NCBI GenBank assembly: GCA_965200895.1
Contig: CBDAVM010000001.1
Span: forward strand, 2,046,001-2,110,000
From: WTFV01 sp965200895
Lineage (GTDB): Bacteria; Acidobacteriota; Vicinamibacteria; Vicinamibacterales; UBA8438
Length of the DNA: 64,000 nt
Direction: 5' to 3'
The position numbers were made by a program, and so were the translations under genes. The notes under the pieces are model-generated. The model was not told the DNA's origin and searched no databases. It was given only the letters and a program-made list of their open reading frames with translations. Shown here one piece after another: positions 54,809-62,927 of the stretch. Position 1 is the first letter of the stretch; each line of letters starts with the position of its first letter.

Positions 54809-57349
54809 CTACCGGTAGCGCCCCCCGCCTGCGTCGCCGAAGTTGTTGGTGAACGTGCCCAGTCCGGCGAGCGTGAACGACAGCGTGATGCGGCGATCCT
54901 GCTCGACGAGCGCCCGTGTGCCGAGTCCCTGGAAGTTGAAGACCTGGTAGTCCACTCGTACCCCGCAGCACTGCGCGTTGTAGTACACCCGGATCATCTG
55001 GGCCAGAAACCGGCCCCTCCGGATGTCGTAGTTGAAGTCGTACAGGCCGCCGAACGTGTTGTCCGAGTTTCGGAACGACGTCCTCGAGTTGATGTAGTTG
55101 TCGAGCCGCGCCGGATTGTCGAATCCGGGGAGCCCTTCGATGAAGCGGCGCTGACTCCAGCCGCCGCTCGTCGCGATCCAGCCGCCGAGCTCGTAGCTTC
55201 CCTCGGCGGAGATGGTCCGGATTGCCCGACCACGCATCAGGGGGAAGTACGCCCGGCGTCCCAGGTCCGGGTCGAACTCCATGCGCAGCGTGCCGCCGAT
55301 GTTCTGGGTGGGCTCGGTGCGCACCACGAGGGACAACGGCGAGAAGTTGCTCGGCGGCGTCCCGCTGAAGCTCGTGCGGAAGCTGCGATCGAACTGCGCG
55401 GCCCGCGAGTCGGTGTAGTAGCTCTGCGTCAGCGAGGCGGACAGGATCTCGCGGGCGACCGACTGCGGGCCGCCCTCGAAGACCCTCGCATACAGACGGG
55501 TGTCCAGACCGTACTCGTACTCGACGACGTTGCCCACAATCGAGTCGATACCCTCGATGCGGACGATCCGGTCGAAATTGTCGATGGCGCTGACGCGCGA
55601 GACGCCCACCCAGGGCTCGATGAGGTGCTTCATCCGCTCGGAGTAGCCGCTGTTCGGCGTGTCCCAGATCTTGATGAAGGACGGACCGGTCGCGCGGGTG
55701 GACACTTCGAAGAATTGCCGGCCCACCCCGACGTCGACCTGGTTTCTGTCGACGATGCTCTCGTCCCACCAGGTGGCGCGCCAGGCCGCCCGGCTGTCGA
55801 TCTTGAGGAACGGCCAGCGGTTGAACGGAAACTGCAGCACGGGGTACAGATCGAACCGGCGGAGTCCCGCGTCCACCTCGTTCAGCACGCCGTCCCGCTC
55901 CCGGCGCGACCTGCGCAGCAGGCTGGCGTACTCGGCGTCGAAGGAGAAGTACAGCGGAGTTCCGAACAGCTCGGTCTTGCCCTGCCCGAAACCGATGCGC
56001 GGGCCGGCGCCGTTGAGCGCCGCGTCGGTGCCGAAGAAGGTCTCGTTGTAGTCGTAGGTGCTGCTCAGCTCGAAGTCGCCCACCGGGCCGCTCAGGTTGC
56101 CCGACATCGAGCGGCGGGAGTTGGAGGCGTCGAAGACGTTGGTGTGGTACGTCTGGCGGACGGTGATGTCGGTGAAGTAGTCGATCTGGGCGCGCGCGGT
56201 CCAGTCCGCCGGCAGTCCCTGCCGGACGTCCCCGCGGTACTCGTCGCTCAACCGCGCGTCGCGCGTGCGGGTGCCCCCGGCGTACGGGATCTCGGCTTCC
56301 GGCTCGTTGAGGCGGTACACACGAAAACGACCCTGCGACCCGTTGCCGCGCGTGTAGCGGTACTCCGCCCCGTGGCCGTCGCCGCCGTGCTGCATGAACT
56401 TGTCGTAGTAGAAGGTGGTGTCCTGGCTCCGGTCGATCGCCCAGAAAAAGGCGTTGCTGAGGCTCGATCCCTGGTAGCGCGACGCCCCGTACGTCGGCAT
56501 CAGGAACCCCGTCGCCCGGCCGTCCTCCTGGATCGGGTAGTACATGCCCGGCAGGTAGAAGACCGGGACGCCCTTGACCTTGAGAATCATGTTCACCAGC
56601 AGCGCGTAGCTGTCGAGATTGAGCGTGAAGGATGTGGCTACGAGTTGCCAGCGCGGCGTCGGCTGAAGGCAGCTCGTGAAGGCGCCCTTCGTTATCTTGT
56701 ACGTCCGCGGTCCGGTCCGTTCGATCATCTGGCCATGGAAGAGCAGGTCCGGCTCCTGCGTGCCGAACATGCTGCGGTCGACTTCGTCGCCCAGGTCGAT
56801 CCAGCCGTAGGCTTCGTGAAAGACGGCCCGCTGGTCGACCGTCCGGTACTCCACCCGGTCCGCCGAGAGTCGGACCTCGGGGGCGGAGAAGACGACGTCG
56901 CCGGAGGCGACGAGGCGCGCCGTCGGCGTTCCGTTCTCCTCGTCGGCTGCGTTGTCGGTACGGGTCCACGCGCGGTCGGAGTCGGTCTCCGGACCGCCGG
57001 GCGAATCCGCGTCGGGCGAGTCCGCGTCCGGGTCCGCGGACGTCCCCAGGTAGACGTCCACCTGGTCGGCGTACAGGTCGAATCCGTCGCCTTCGATGAA
57101 CACCTCGCCGGTCAGGCGCAGGTGGTCACCGCTCACCATGTCGATCGTGAACTGCTTGTGGTCGAACGGCAGGAGCGGGATGAGCTGCGCGGTCGCCGCG
57201 TTCGGCAGCAGCATGGTCGTCAGCAGCCCGGCCAGAGGAAGCCGCGCCCACCGGCGCTCCCTTGACAGCCCGTGGCGAAGGTCCCCGCGGCATTCGAGCG
57301 GCGATGCATCCCGCCTGGACTGCGTTGTTCGTCGGTTACAGATGCTCAA
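54809..57349 (-). CDS. lptD: LPS-assembly outer-membrane protein
   Basis: LptD inserts lipopolysaccharide into the outer leaflet. After a hydrophobic signal segment (LPLAGLLTTMLLPNAATAQ) come an OstA-like N-terminal domain (HLRLTGEVFIEGDGFDLYAD, VEYRTVDQRAVFHEAYGWID) and the conserved stretch ILKVKGVPVFYLPGMYYPIQ, then DGRATGFLMPTYGASRYQGS. A long beta-barrel follows to the end (PF04453-type). Between the two N-terminal strands is an acidic insert (about 105-140, DPDADSPDADSPG). No ATG or GTG lies between the signal peptide and a MITE-like repeat that begins immediately upstream (57271). The frame runs into the repeat to an ATG at 57349, so about the first 26 residues are encoded by the repeat; a CTG near the repeat edge is the alternative start. 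Confidence 0.88.
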   Translation of the reverse strand: MSICNRRTTQSRRDASPLECRGDLRHGLSRERRWARLPLAGLLTTMLLPNAATAQLIPLLPFDHKQFTIDMVSGDHLRLTGEVFIEGDGFDLYADQVDVYLGTSADPDADSPDADSPGGPETDSDRAWTRTDNAADEENGTPTARLVASGDVVFSAPEVRLSADRVEYRTVDQRAVFHEAYGWIDLGDEVDRSMFGTQEPDLLFHGQMIERTGPRTYKITKGAFTSCLQPTPRWQLVATSFTLNLDSYALLVNMILKVKGVPVFYLPGMYYPIQEDGRATGFLMPTYGASRYQGSSLSNAFFWAIDRSQDTTFYYDKFMQHGGDGHGAEYRYTRGNGSQGRFRVYRLNEPEAEIPYAGGTRTRDARLSDEYRGDVRQGLPADWTARAQIDYFTDITVRQTYHTNVFDASNSRRSMSGNLSGPVGDFELSSTYDYNETFFGTDAALNGAGPRIGFGQGKTELFGTPLYFSFDAEYASLLRRSRRERDGVLNEVDAGLRRFDLYPVLQFPFNRWPFLKIDSRAAWRATWWDESIVDRNQVDVGVGRQFFEVSTRATGPSFIKIWDTPNSGYSERMKHLIEPWVGVSRVSAIDNFDRIVRIEGIDSIVGNVVEYEYGLDTRLYARVFEGGPQSVAREILSASLTQSYYTDSRAAQFDRSFRTSFSGTPPSNFSPLSLVVRTEPTQNIGGTLRMEFDPDLGRRAYFPLMRGRAIRTISAEGSYELGGWIATSGGWSQRRFIEGLPGFDNPARLDNYINSRTSFRNSDNTFGGLYDFNYDIRRGRFLAQMIRVYYNAQCCGVRVDYQVFNFQGLGTRALVEQDRRITLSFTLAGLGTFTNNFGDAGGGRYR

Positions 57350-57426
57350 TATGCGCCCTCCTCACGCCTTGCCAGGCGGGCGCCTCGCCGCTTTCGGTGC
57401 TCGCCGGGGATTCCACCACGGACTGT
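57265..57426. repeat. MITE-like palindromic repeat, copy B
   Basis: About 160 bp with the same design as 38931-39080: left arm CCGTGGCGAAGGTCCCCGCG, shared CATTCGAGCGGCGATGCATC, inner arms CCCGCCTGG/CCAGGCGGG, and right arm GGGGATTCCACCACGGACTG. The loop between the inner arms differs and is longer than in copy A. It lies between folC and lptD and supplies the 5' end of the lptD reading frame. Confidence 0.7.
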
Positions 57427-57495
57427 TGCCGTCGAGCCGGCGCCGCAGGGTTCGGCCGCCGGCTTCCTGGACTTCGCGCATCCGCAACCTGAATT

Positions 57496-58851
57496 CTACT
57501 CCTCCGCCCGGTCGGTCCCGGGGCCGAGCTCGCCGCGATCGAGCGCCTGCAGGATCTCACCGACGAGGTGGACGGACCCGGCGACCCCCGCGACCGGGCC
57601 GGTCCGCCAGGCGGAGAAGAGGGCCGCCACCGGCGAGTCCGCCGCTTCGACGGGAACGTCGCACCGGCCGGCCCGCGCCGCCGCGAGCAGATCGGCCACC
57701 GGTCTTGCGCGGGGACTGGCGATGGAGACGCAGATGATCCGGTTCGCGGCGCTCCCGAGCGCGTCGAGCATGCCGCTGACGTCCTTGTCGGCGAGGGCGC
57801 CGAACACGAAGGGCAGGCCCGACGGATAGGCCCCGGCGACCCAGGCGCCGAGGGCCGCCGCGGCGGCCACGTTGTGGGCCGGGTCGAGCAGCATGCGGCG
57901 GCCGGGCGCGCAGTCGACCAGCTCGAGGCGGCCGCGCCAGCGCACGTCGGCCAGCGCGCGCTCGATCGCGGCGCGCCGGATGCGGATGCCCGCCGGCGCC
58001 AGCTCCTCCAGCAGGCGCACGGCTACCGCCGCGTTGCGGAGCTGATGGCGGCCTCGCAGGGCGAGGATCAAGGGTCCGTAGCGGGCGCGGGGGGTCTCGA
58101 GGGCCGCGACGCGGATCCGGCCGCACTCCTCCCGCCACCGCACGACCGCATCCCTGCCTGCGTCGACGAACCTTGCGCCGCGGTCGGCCGCCTCCCGGCG
58201 CAGCACGTCACTGGCCTCGGGTTTCTCCTCGGCGCTGACGATGAACGCGCCCGGTTTGATGACGCCGGCCTTCTCGAAGGCGATCTCGGCGAGCGTGGTG
58301 CCGAGTTGCTGCTGATGATCGAGATCGATGGACGGGATGGCGGCGCCCAGCGCCCGGACCACGTTCGTGGCGTCGAAGCGGCCGCCCATGCCCACCTCCA
58401 GCACGGCGACCTCGACCCGGCGCCGACGGAAGAGTGACAGCGCCAGCGCGGTCGTCGCCTCGAAGAACGTCGGCGGGTGGGCGAGCCGCCCGGATGCGCG
58501 GAGCCGCTCGACCGTATCGCGGATGGTGGCTGCTTCCCCCGCGAGCGCGTCGTCGTCGACCGGGCGGCCGTCGACCGCGAAGCGCTCGTTGAGGCGGATC
58601 AGATGCGGCGACGTGTAGAGGCCGGTGGAATACCCGGCCGCGCGCAGCCCGTGCTCCACCATGGCCGCGACGGAGCCCTTGCCGTTGGTTCCGGCGATCA
58701 GAACGGAGCGGAAGCGCCGGTCAGGATGCTCGAGCGCCGCGTTGAGCGTGTGCATGTTGTCGAGCCCGAGCTTGATGCCGAACCGCTGCAGACCGAAGAG
58801 GTACGCCAGCGGGTCGCTGGTCGGGGGAGCGGCGGGGGACTGGCGAACCAT
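57496..58851 (-). CDS. folC: Bifunctional folylpolyglutamate/dihydrofolate synthase
   Basis: This 451-residue Mur-ligase-type ATPase adds glutamate to folates and dihydropteroate. Motifs: the P-loop SVLIAGTNGKGSVAAMVEHG, TGLYTSPHLIRLNERFAVDG, PPTFFEATTALALSLF, VGMGGRFDATN and the C-terminal LLDPAHNVAAAAALGAWVAG with FGALADKDVSGMLDAL. The length is normal. It lies downstream of a deoxynucleoside kinase on the same strand (26 bp), so the two may be co-transcribed; accD, its common neighbour, is not in the window. Confidence 0.92.
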   Translation of the reverse strand: MVRQSPAAPPTSDPLAYLFGLQRFGIKLGLDNMHTLNAALEHPDRRFRSVLIAGTNGKGSVAAMVEHGLRAAGYSTGLYTSPHLIRLNERFAVDGRPVDDDALAGEAATIRDTVERLRASGRLAHPPTFFEATTALALSLFRRRRVEVAVLEVGMGGRFDATNVVRALGAAIPSIDLDHQQQLGTTLAEIAFEKAGVIKPGAFIVSAEEKPEASDVLRREAADRGARFVDAGRDAVVRWREECGRIRVAALETPRARYGPLILALRGRHQLRNAAVAVRLLEELAPAGIRIRRAAIERALADVRWRGRLELVDCAPGRRMLLDPAHNVAAAAALGAWVAGAYPSGLPFVFGALADKDVSGMLDALGSAANRIICVSIASPRARPVADLLAAARAGRCDVPVEAADSPVAALFSAWRTGPVAGVAGSVHLVGEILQALDRGELGPGTDRAEE

Positions 58852-58877
58852 GCCGTGGGGCGGCCGCGGCGACGCTG

Positions 58878-59522
58878 CTACGGGGCGGCCGTCCGCGGCA
58901 CGTAGTAGCGTGTCCGGCTGCCCATTCCCTCGACCTGCCGCAAGAGATCATCGAGTGCGTTCGCACTCCACGCCAGGTCGGACTCGGACATTTCCACCAC
59001 GAGCAGCGGCGCCGCCGTGTAGTGGAAGAAAAAATGGTGGTACGCCTCGTTCAGCTCGTCGAGATAGCGGTCGTCCGGCCCCGCCGAGGTCGAGTCCGCC
59101 GCTTCCCGGGCGCGCGCCCGCTGCCGCAGGAGGTCCGTGGGCGTCTGCAGATAGATTACGAGATCAGGTGTGACAACGTCCGGGGCCAGCAGGTCGAAGA
59201 GCCGTTGGTAGATGAAGAGCTCGTTGTCGTCGAGATTCAGATACGCGTAGATCTTGTCCTTGTCGAACAGGTAGTCGGAGACGGTCAGCCGATGGAAGAG
59301 ATCGGACTGGCGCAACGTGATCTGCTGTCGGTGCCGCGCCAGCAACGAGAAGAGCTGGGCCTGGAAGGCCGCGCCGGCGCGGCCCGCGTAGAAGTCGGCG
59401 AGAAACGGATTCTCCGTATCGTCGAGCACGACCGTTGCGTCCAGCCGGTCCGCGAGGCGTTCGGTGAGGGCGCACTTGCCGGCGGCGATGGGACCCTCGA
59501 TCGCGATATGCCGGTATTCCAC
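58878..59522 (-). CDS. Deoxynucleoside kinase (dGK/dAK family)
   Basis: This 214-residue kinase phosphorylates deoxynucleosides for nucleotide salvage. It has the P-loop IAIEGPIAAGKCALTERLAD (GxxxxGK), a substrate-binding ENPFLADFYAGRAGAAFQAQ, DLFHRLTVSDYLFDKDKIYA, VIYLQTPTDLLRQRARARE (the ERS-like and lid region) and DRYLDELNEAYHHFFFHY. I chose the GTG at 59522 because a TATACT -10-like element stands eight bases ahead of it, consistent with a leaderless transcript; an ATG at 59549 would add nine residues (WLCLYSAS). It is divergent from the HEAT-cyclophilin gene. Confidence 0.88.
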   Translation of the reverse strand: MEYRHIAIEGPIAAGKCALTERLADRLDATVVLDDTENPFLADFYAGRAGAAFQAQLFSLLARHRQQITLRQSDLFHRLTVSDYLFDKDKIYAYLNLDDNELFIYQRLFDLLAPDVVTPDLVIYLQTPTDLLRQRARAREAADSTSAGPDDRYLDELNEAYHHFFFHYTAAPLLVVEMSESDLAWSANALDDLLRQVEGMGSRTRYYVPRTAAP

Positions 59523-59582
59523 GCTGGCCGAGTATAGACAAAGCCACATGCTATGATCGCTCCTCTCTCCCCTGCCATCCGC

Positions 59583-61709
59583 ATGTCGCGCCTGTCGCTG
59601 TCCGCCTGTCTCGTCCTGGTCGCGGGGTGCGTGGCCACGCCGCCTGCTGTGGTGCCCACGCCGCTGGCGCCGCCGGATCCCCTGTCCTGGATTCTGCGGC
59701 TGGAGGACGAGCGGCGGCTCGCCGACCCGGCGCCGGCGGCCGCTCCCGGCGTGAGCGCGGCCACGGTGTCGCCGGCTGGCGCATCCCCCCTGCGGCCGGA
59801 CCTGCTGGCCCTGCTCGAAGCGCCGCAGGCGTACCTGCGGCGCCGGGCGGCGCTCGCCGTTGGACGGGTCGGGCTGGTCGACGGCGTCGAGGCGCTGGTC
59901 GCGCGCCTCGCCGAGGATGCGGAGGTCGAGGTGCGCCAGATGGCGGCTTTCGGCCTGGGCCTGATCGGTGATGACAGCGCCACGGACGCTCTGGTCGACG
60001 CGCTCGAAGATCCTGCGGTCAAGGTGCAGGGCCGCGCCGCGCAGGCCCTCGGTCTGCTCGGGGCGCGGTCGGCCGCAACGGCGGTCGGAGCGCTGGTCCG
60101 TCGCCACGCGGCGTCCGCGTTCGACCTGGATCCGGACGATCTGACGCATCCGCAGAGCGACGAGGTCGAGGCGTTCCGTCTCGGTCTGTACGCGCTCGCC
60201 GAGCTGCGGGCGTTCGAGCCGCTTGCCGCGGCCGTGCTCACCGAGGAAGGCCGCCCGCTGCTCTGGTGGTGGCCGGTGGCCTATGCGCTCGGGCGGACCG
60301 AAGATCAGCGCGCCCTGCCGGCGCTGGTGACGCTGGCCGGCGTGCAGGGGAGCATCGGCGTGGCGCTGGCTGCGGAAGGGCTCGGGATGCTGGGGGATCC
60401 GGGCGGGGTCGCGGCGCTCGAGGATCTGCTCAGCATCGAGCGCCGTGATCGGCGCGTCGTGATCAGCGCCCTGCGCGCCCTGGGGTCCATCGATGATCCG
60501 GCTGCCGTGGCGGCGCTGGACCGCTTCGTCCGCATCAGGGCGCTCGACGACCAGCTTCGGCGAGTCGCGGTCGAGGCGCTTGCGAACCACGCGGGCGATG
60601 CGTCGGTCGAGGTGTTCGTGGAGTTGATGGGGCATCCCTGGGCGCCGCTGCGGGCCGCGTCCGTTCTGACGCTCTCGCGGATTGACCCCCAGCGGTTCCT
60701 GTTCGTGCTGTCCGGTCTCGGCTCGGATCCCGATTGGCGCGTCCGGGCAGCGGTCGCCGAGGGCCTCGGGCATGTGGACCCGTCAGCCGGCCGGATCGCA
60801 CTGACGGCCATGCTTGCCGACGCGGATCAGCGGGTCCATCCGGCCGTGCTGGAGGCGCTCGTCGCCGGATCGGCGCCGGGGGCTCCGGACGTGCTGCTGG
60901 AGTGGCTGACCGGGCCCGACGTCGTCGTTCGCGGTACTGCCGCGCGCCTGCTGGGTGAACTGCGGCCGCCGGGAGCCGAGGCGGCGTTGATTGCCGCCTA
61001 CGATGCGGCCGAGCCGGACGCGTCGTTCTTCGCGCGCGCGGCGATAGTCGACGCGCTGGCCGAGTACCGCGGTGACGAGGTGCTGGACACGCTCCGCCGG
61101 GCGCTCGGGGATCGGGACCGGGTGGTCCGCGTCCGAGCGGCGGAGCACCTTGCACGGCTGGAGCCGGGAGCGACCCCCGCCGGTGACAGCGGTCCCGCGC
61201 CGGGACAGCGCCGGGTGGATCACGCTTCTCCCCACCTGACACGTCCCCCCTTCTCGCCGCGCGTATACGTCGAGACGGGCCGTGGCACCATCGAGATCGA
61301 GCTGGCGGTGCTGGATGCGCCGCTGACGGCGGACAGCTTCACCGTACTCGCCCGACAGGGTTTCTTCGACGGGCTGACATTCCATCGAGTGGTTCCGGCC
61401 GAGGCCGTATACGGCGGGGATCCGCGGAGCGACGGCAGGGGAGGCCCCGGATTCACGCTGCGCGACGAGCCGAACCAGTTGCCGTTTCTGCGGGGTACGG
61501 TCGGGCTGGCGCGTGATCAGGCGGATGCGGGGGGCAGCCGGTTCTTCATCACGCAGGCGCCGCAGCCCCAGCGCGACGGCCGCCAGACGGCGTTCGGGCG
61601 GGTCGTCGCGGGGATGGAGGTCGTCGACGCCCTGCGGACCGGCGACCGGATCGAACGAGTCCTCGTATGGGACGGCGTGCAGCCGTTGACCGGCTCGGAC
61701 GGACCCTGA
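59583..61709 (+). CDS. Lipoprotein with HEAT repeats fused to a degenerate cyclophilin domain
   Basis: A 708-residue protein with a lipoprotein signal (LSACLVLVAGCVATPP; lipobox LVAGC). HEAT-like repeats run from about 85 to 540 (RRRAALAVGRVGLVDGVEAL, VRQMAAFGLGLIGDDSATDA, RRVAVEALANHAGDASVEVF). A C-terminal cyclophilin domain follows from about 560 (VYVETGRGTIEIELAVLDAP, then GLTFHRVVPAEAVYGGDPRS and GGSRFFITQAPQPQRDGRQT). The cyclophilin keeps the Arg of FHR and the FFIT strand, but the catalytic F and Q of the usual PGFMxQGGD are replaced (PAEAVYGGD), so isomerase activity is doubtful. It is probably a periplasmic scaffold or chaperone. An ATG at 59553 is also open but lengthens the signal unnaturally. 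Confidence 0.82.
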   Translation: MSRLSLSACLVLVAGCVATPPAVVPTPLAPPDPLSWILRLEDERRLADPAPAAAPGVSAATVSPAGASPLRPDLLALLEAPQAYLRRRAALAVGRVGLVDGVEALVARLAEDAEVEVRQMAAFGLGLIGDDSATDALVDALEDPAVKVQGRAAQALGLLGARSAATAVGALVRRHAASAFDLDPDDLTHPQSDEVEAFRLGLYALAELRAFEPLAAAVLTEEGRPLLWWWPVAYALGRTEDQRALPALVTLAGVQGSIGVALAAEGLGMLGDPGGVAALEDLLSIERRDRRVVISALRALGSIDDPAAVAALDRFVRIRALDDQLRRVAVEALANHAGDASVEVFVELMGHPWAPLRAASVLTLSRIDPQRFLFVLSGLGSDPDWRVRAAVAEGLGHVDPSAGRIALTAMLADADQRVHPAVLEALVAGSAPGAPDVLLEWLTGPDVVVRGTAARLLGELRPPGAEAALIAAYDAAEPDASFFARAAIVDALAEYRGDEVLDTLRRALGDRDRVVRVRAAEHLARLEPGATPAGDSGPAPGQRRVDHASPHLTRPPFSPRVYVETGRGTIEIELAVLDAPLTADSFTVLARQGFFDGLTFHRVVPAEAVYGGDPRSDGRGGPGFTLRDEPNQLPFLRGTVGLARDQADAGGSRFFITQAPQPQRDGRQTAFGRVVAGMEVVDALRTGDRIERVLVWDGVQPLTGSDGP

Positions 61710-61710
61710 T

Positions 61711-62886
61711 TCAACCCGCCGTCGGACTGGATCGCAGCCGCTGCCGGCGTCGATGTCGCTCGATCGCCAGGCCGATCAGCCGGTCGAGCAACGCCGGGTA
61801 CGGCAGTCCGGAGGCAGCCCACAGCTTGGCGTACTGGCTGATCGTGGTGAACCCGGGCAAGGTGTTGGCTTCGTTGACGTACAGCCGGTCGCCCGCTTCG
61901 TCGAGGAGGAAATCGACTCGCGCCATGCCGGCCCCGTCGAGGGCGCGGTAGGCGTCGATGGCCAGCGCGCGCACTTCTTCCGTTCGGGCGGGGGACAGAG
62001 GCGCGGGAATGACAATCTCCGACCGGTCGTCCAGATACTTCGCCTCGTAGTCGTAGAACTCCCCGGACGGGATGATTTCGCCCGGCACCGACGCCTCGGG
62101 AGCGTCGTTGCCGAGAACGGAACATTCGATCTCCCTCGCCGCCGGTACGGCGATCTCGACGATCAGCTTGTCGTCGAACGTCCATGCCAGGGCCAGGGCC
62201 TTGCGGAGACTGTCCGCGTCGGCTGCCCGCGAGACGCCGACGCTCGATCCCAGGTTCGCCGGCTTGACGAACAGGGGGTAATCGAAGTCGGCCTCGACGC
62301 GCTCGATCACCCCGTCCGGGTCGGTCTCCCATTCGATGCCGCCGATCACGCAGCCGGGAACGACCGGGAGTCCGTGGGCTCCCAGGAGCACTTTCGCCAC
62401 CGCCTTGTCCATGGCGACGGCCGATCCGAGCACACCGGCTCCGACATAGGGGAGGTTCGCCAGTTCCAGGAGTCCCTGCAACGTGCCGTCCTCGCCGAAC
62501 GGACCGTGGACGATGGGGAAGACGACGTCGAGGGCGAGCGCGGCCACAATCGCGTGCTCCGCGTCCTGCGCCTCGATGGCCTGCGGCGCCCGGCGGGCGA
62601 TGGTGAAGAGCGGCTTCTGCGCCGGGTGGGCGGCCAGATGCGCCTCGATGCCTGCCGCCGCCGGCAGGGCTGTGGTCTCGCGCGAGCGTGCGATTACCGC
62701 CGCCGCGGAATCGGTCGACGGCGGATGGTCCGCGACGCGCCAGCGGCCGGACCTGTCGATGAAGAGCGGGACCGGCTCGTAGCGGTCACGGTCGAGCTGG
62801 CTGAAGATGGCCGCCGCGGACGCCAGCGAGACTTCGTGCTCGCTCGATCGGCCGCCGTAGATAACTCCGACGCGAAGCCGTCCCAC
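61711..62886 (-). CDS. ddl: D-alanine--D-alanine ligase
   Basis: This 391-residue ATP-grasp enzyme makes D-Ala-D-Ala for peptidoglycan. Motifs: VGVIYGGRSSEHEVSLASAA, VFPIVHGPFGEDGTLQGLLE, PYVGAGVLGSAVAMDKAVAK, FVKPANLGSSVGVSRAADAD, ARVDFLLDEAGDRLYVNEAN and TLPGFTTISQYAKLW. It starts at a GTG. It is slightly longer than many Ddl proteins, with an extra ~15 residues before the VFPIVHG motif. Its 3' end converges on the HEAT-cyclophilin gene with one base between the stops. Confidence 0.95.
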   Translation of the reverse strand: MGRLRVGVIYGGRSSEHEVSLASAAAIFSQLDRDRYEPVPLFIDRSGRWRVADHPPSTDSAAAVIARSRETTALPAAAGIEAHLAAHPAQKPLFTIARRAPQAIEAQDAEHAIVAALALDVVFPIVHGPFGEDGTLQGLLELANLPYVGAGVLGSAVAMDKAVAKVLLGAHGLPVVPGCVIGGIEWETDPDGVIERVEADFDYPLFVKPANLGSSVGVSRAADADSLRKALALAWTFDDKLIVEIAVPAAREIECSVLGNDAPEASVPGEIIPSGEFYDYEAKYLDDRSEIVIPAPLSPARTEEVRALAIDAYRALDGAGMARVDFLLDEAGDRLYVNEANTLPGFTTISQYAKLWAASGLPYPALLDRLIGLAIERHRRRQRLRSSPTAG

Positions 62887-62927
62887 AGATGGCGGTAGTA
62901 TACGTGACCGGAGTGACGCAGACGGCC

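Noticed and set aside
54011..57265. A 1,084-codon open frame antisense to lptD
   Set aside because: It has no family motifs, its composition is the usual Arg/Val/Gly-rich shadow of a GC-rich gene, and lptD on the other strand has clear conserved motifs over the same bases.
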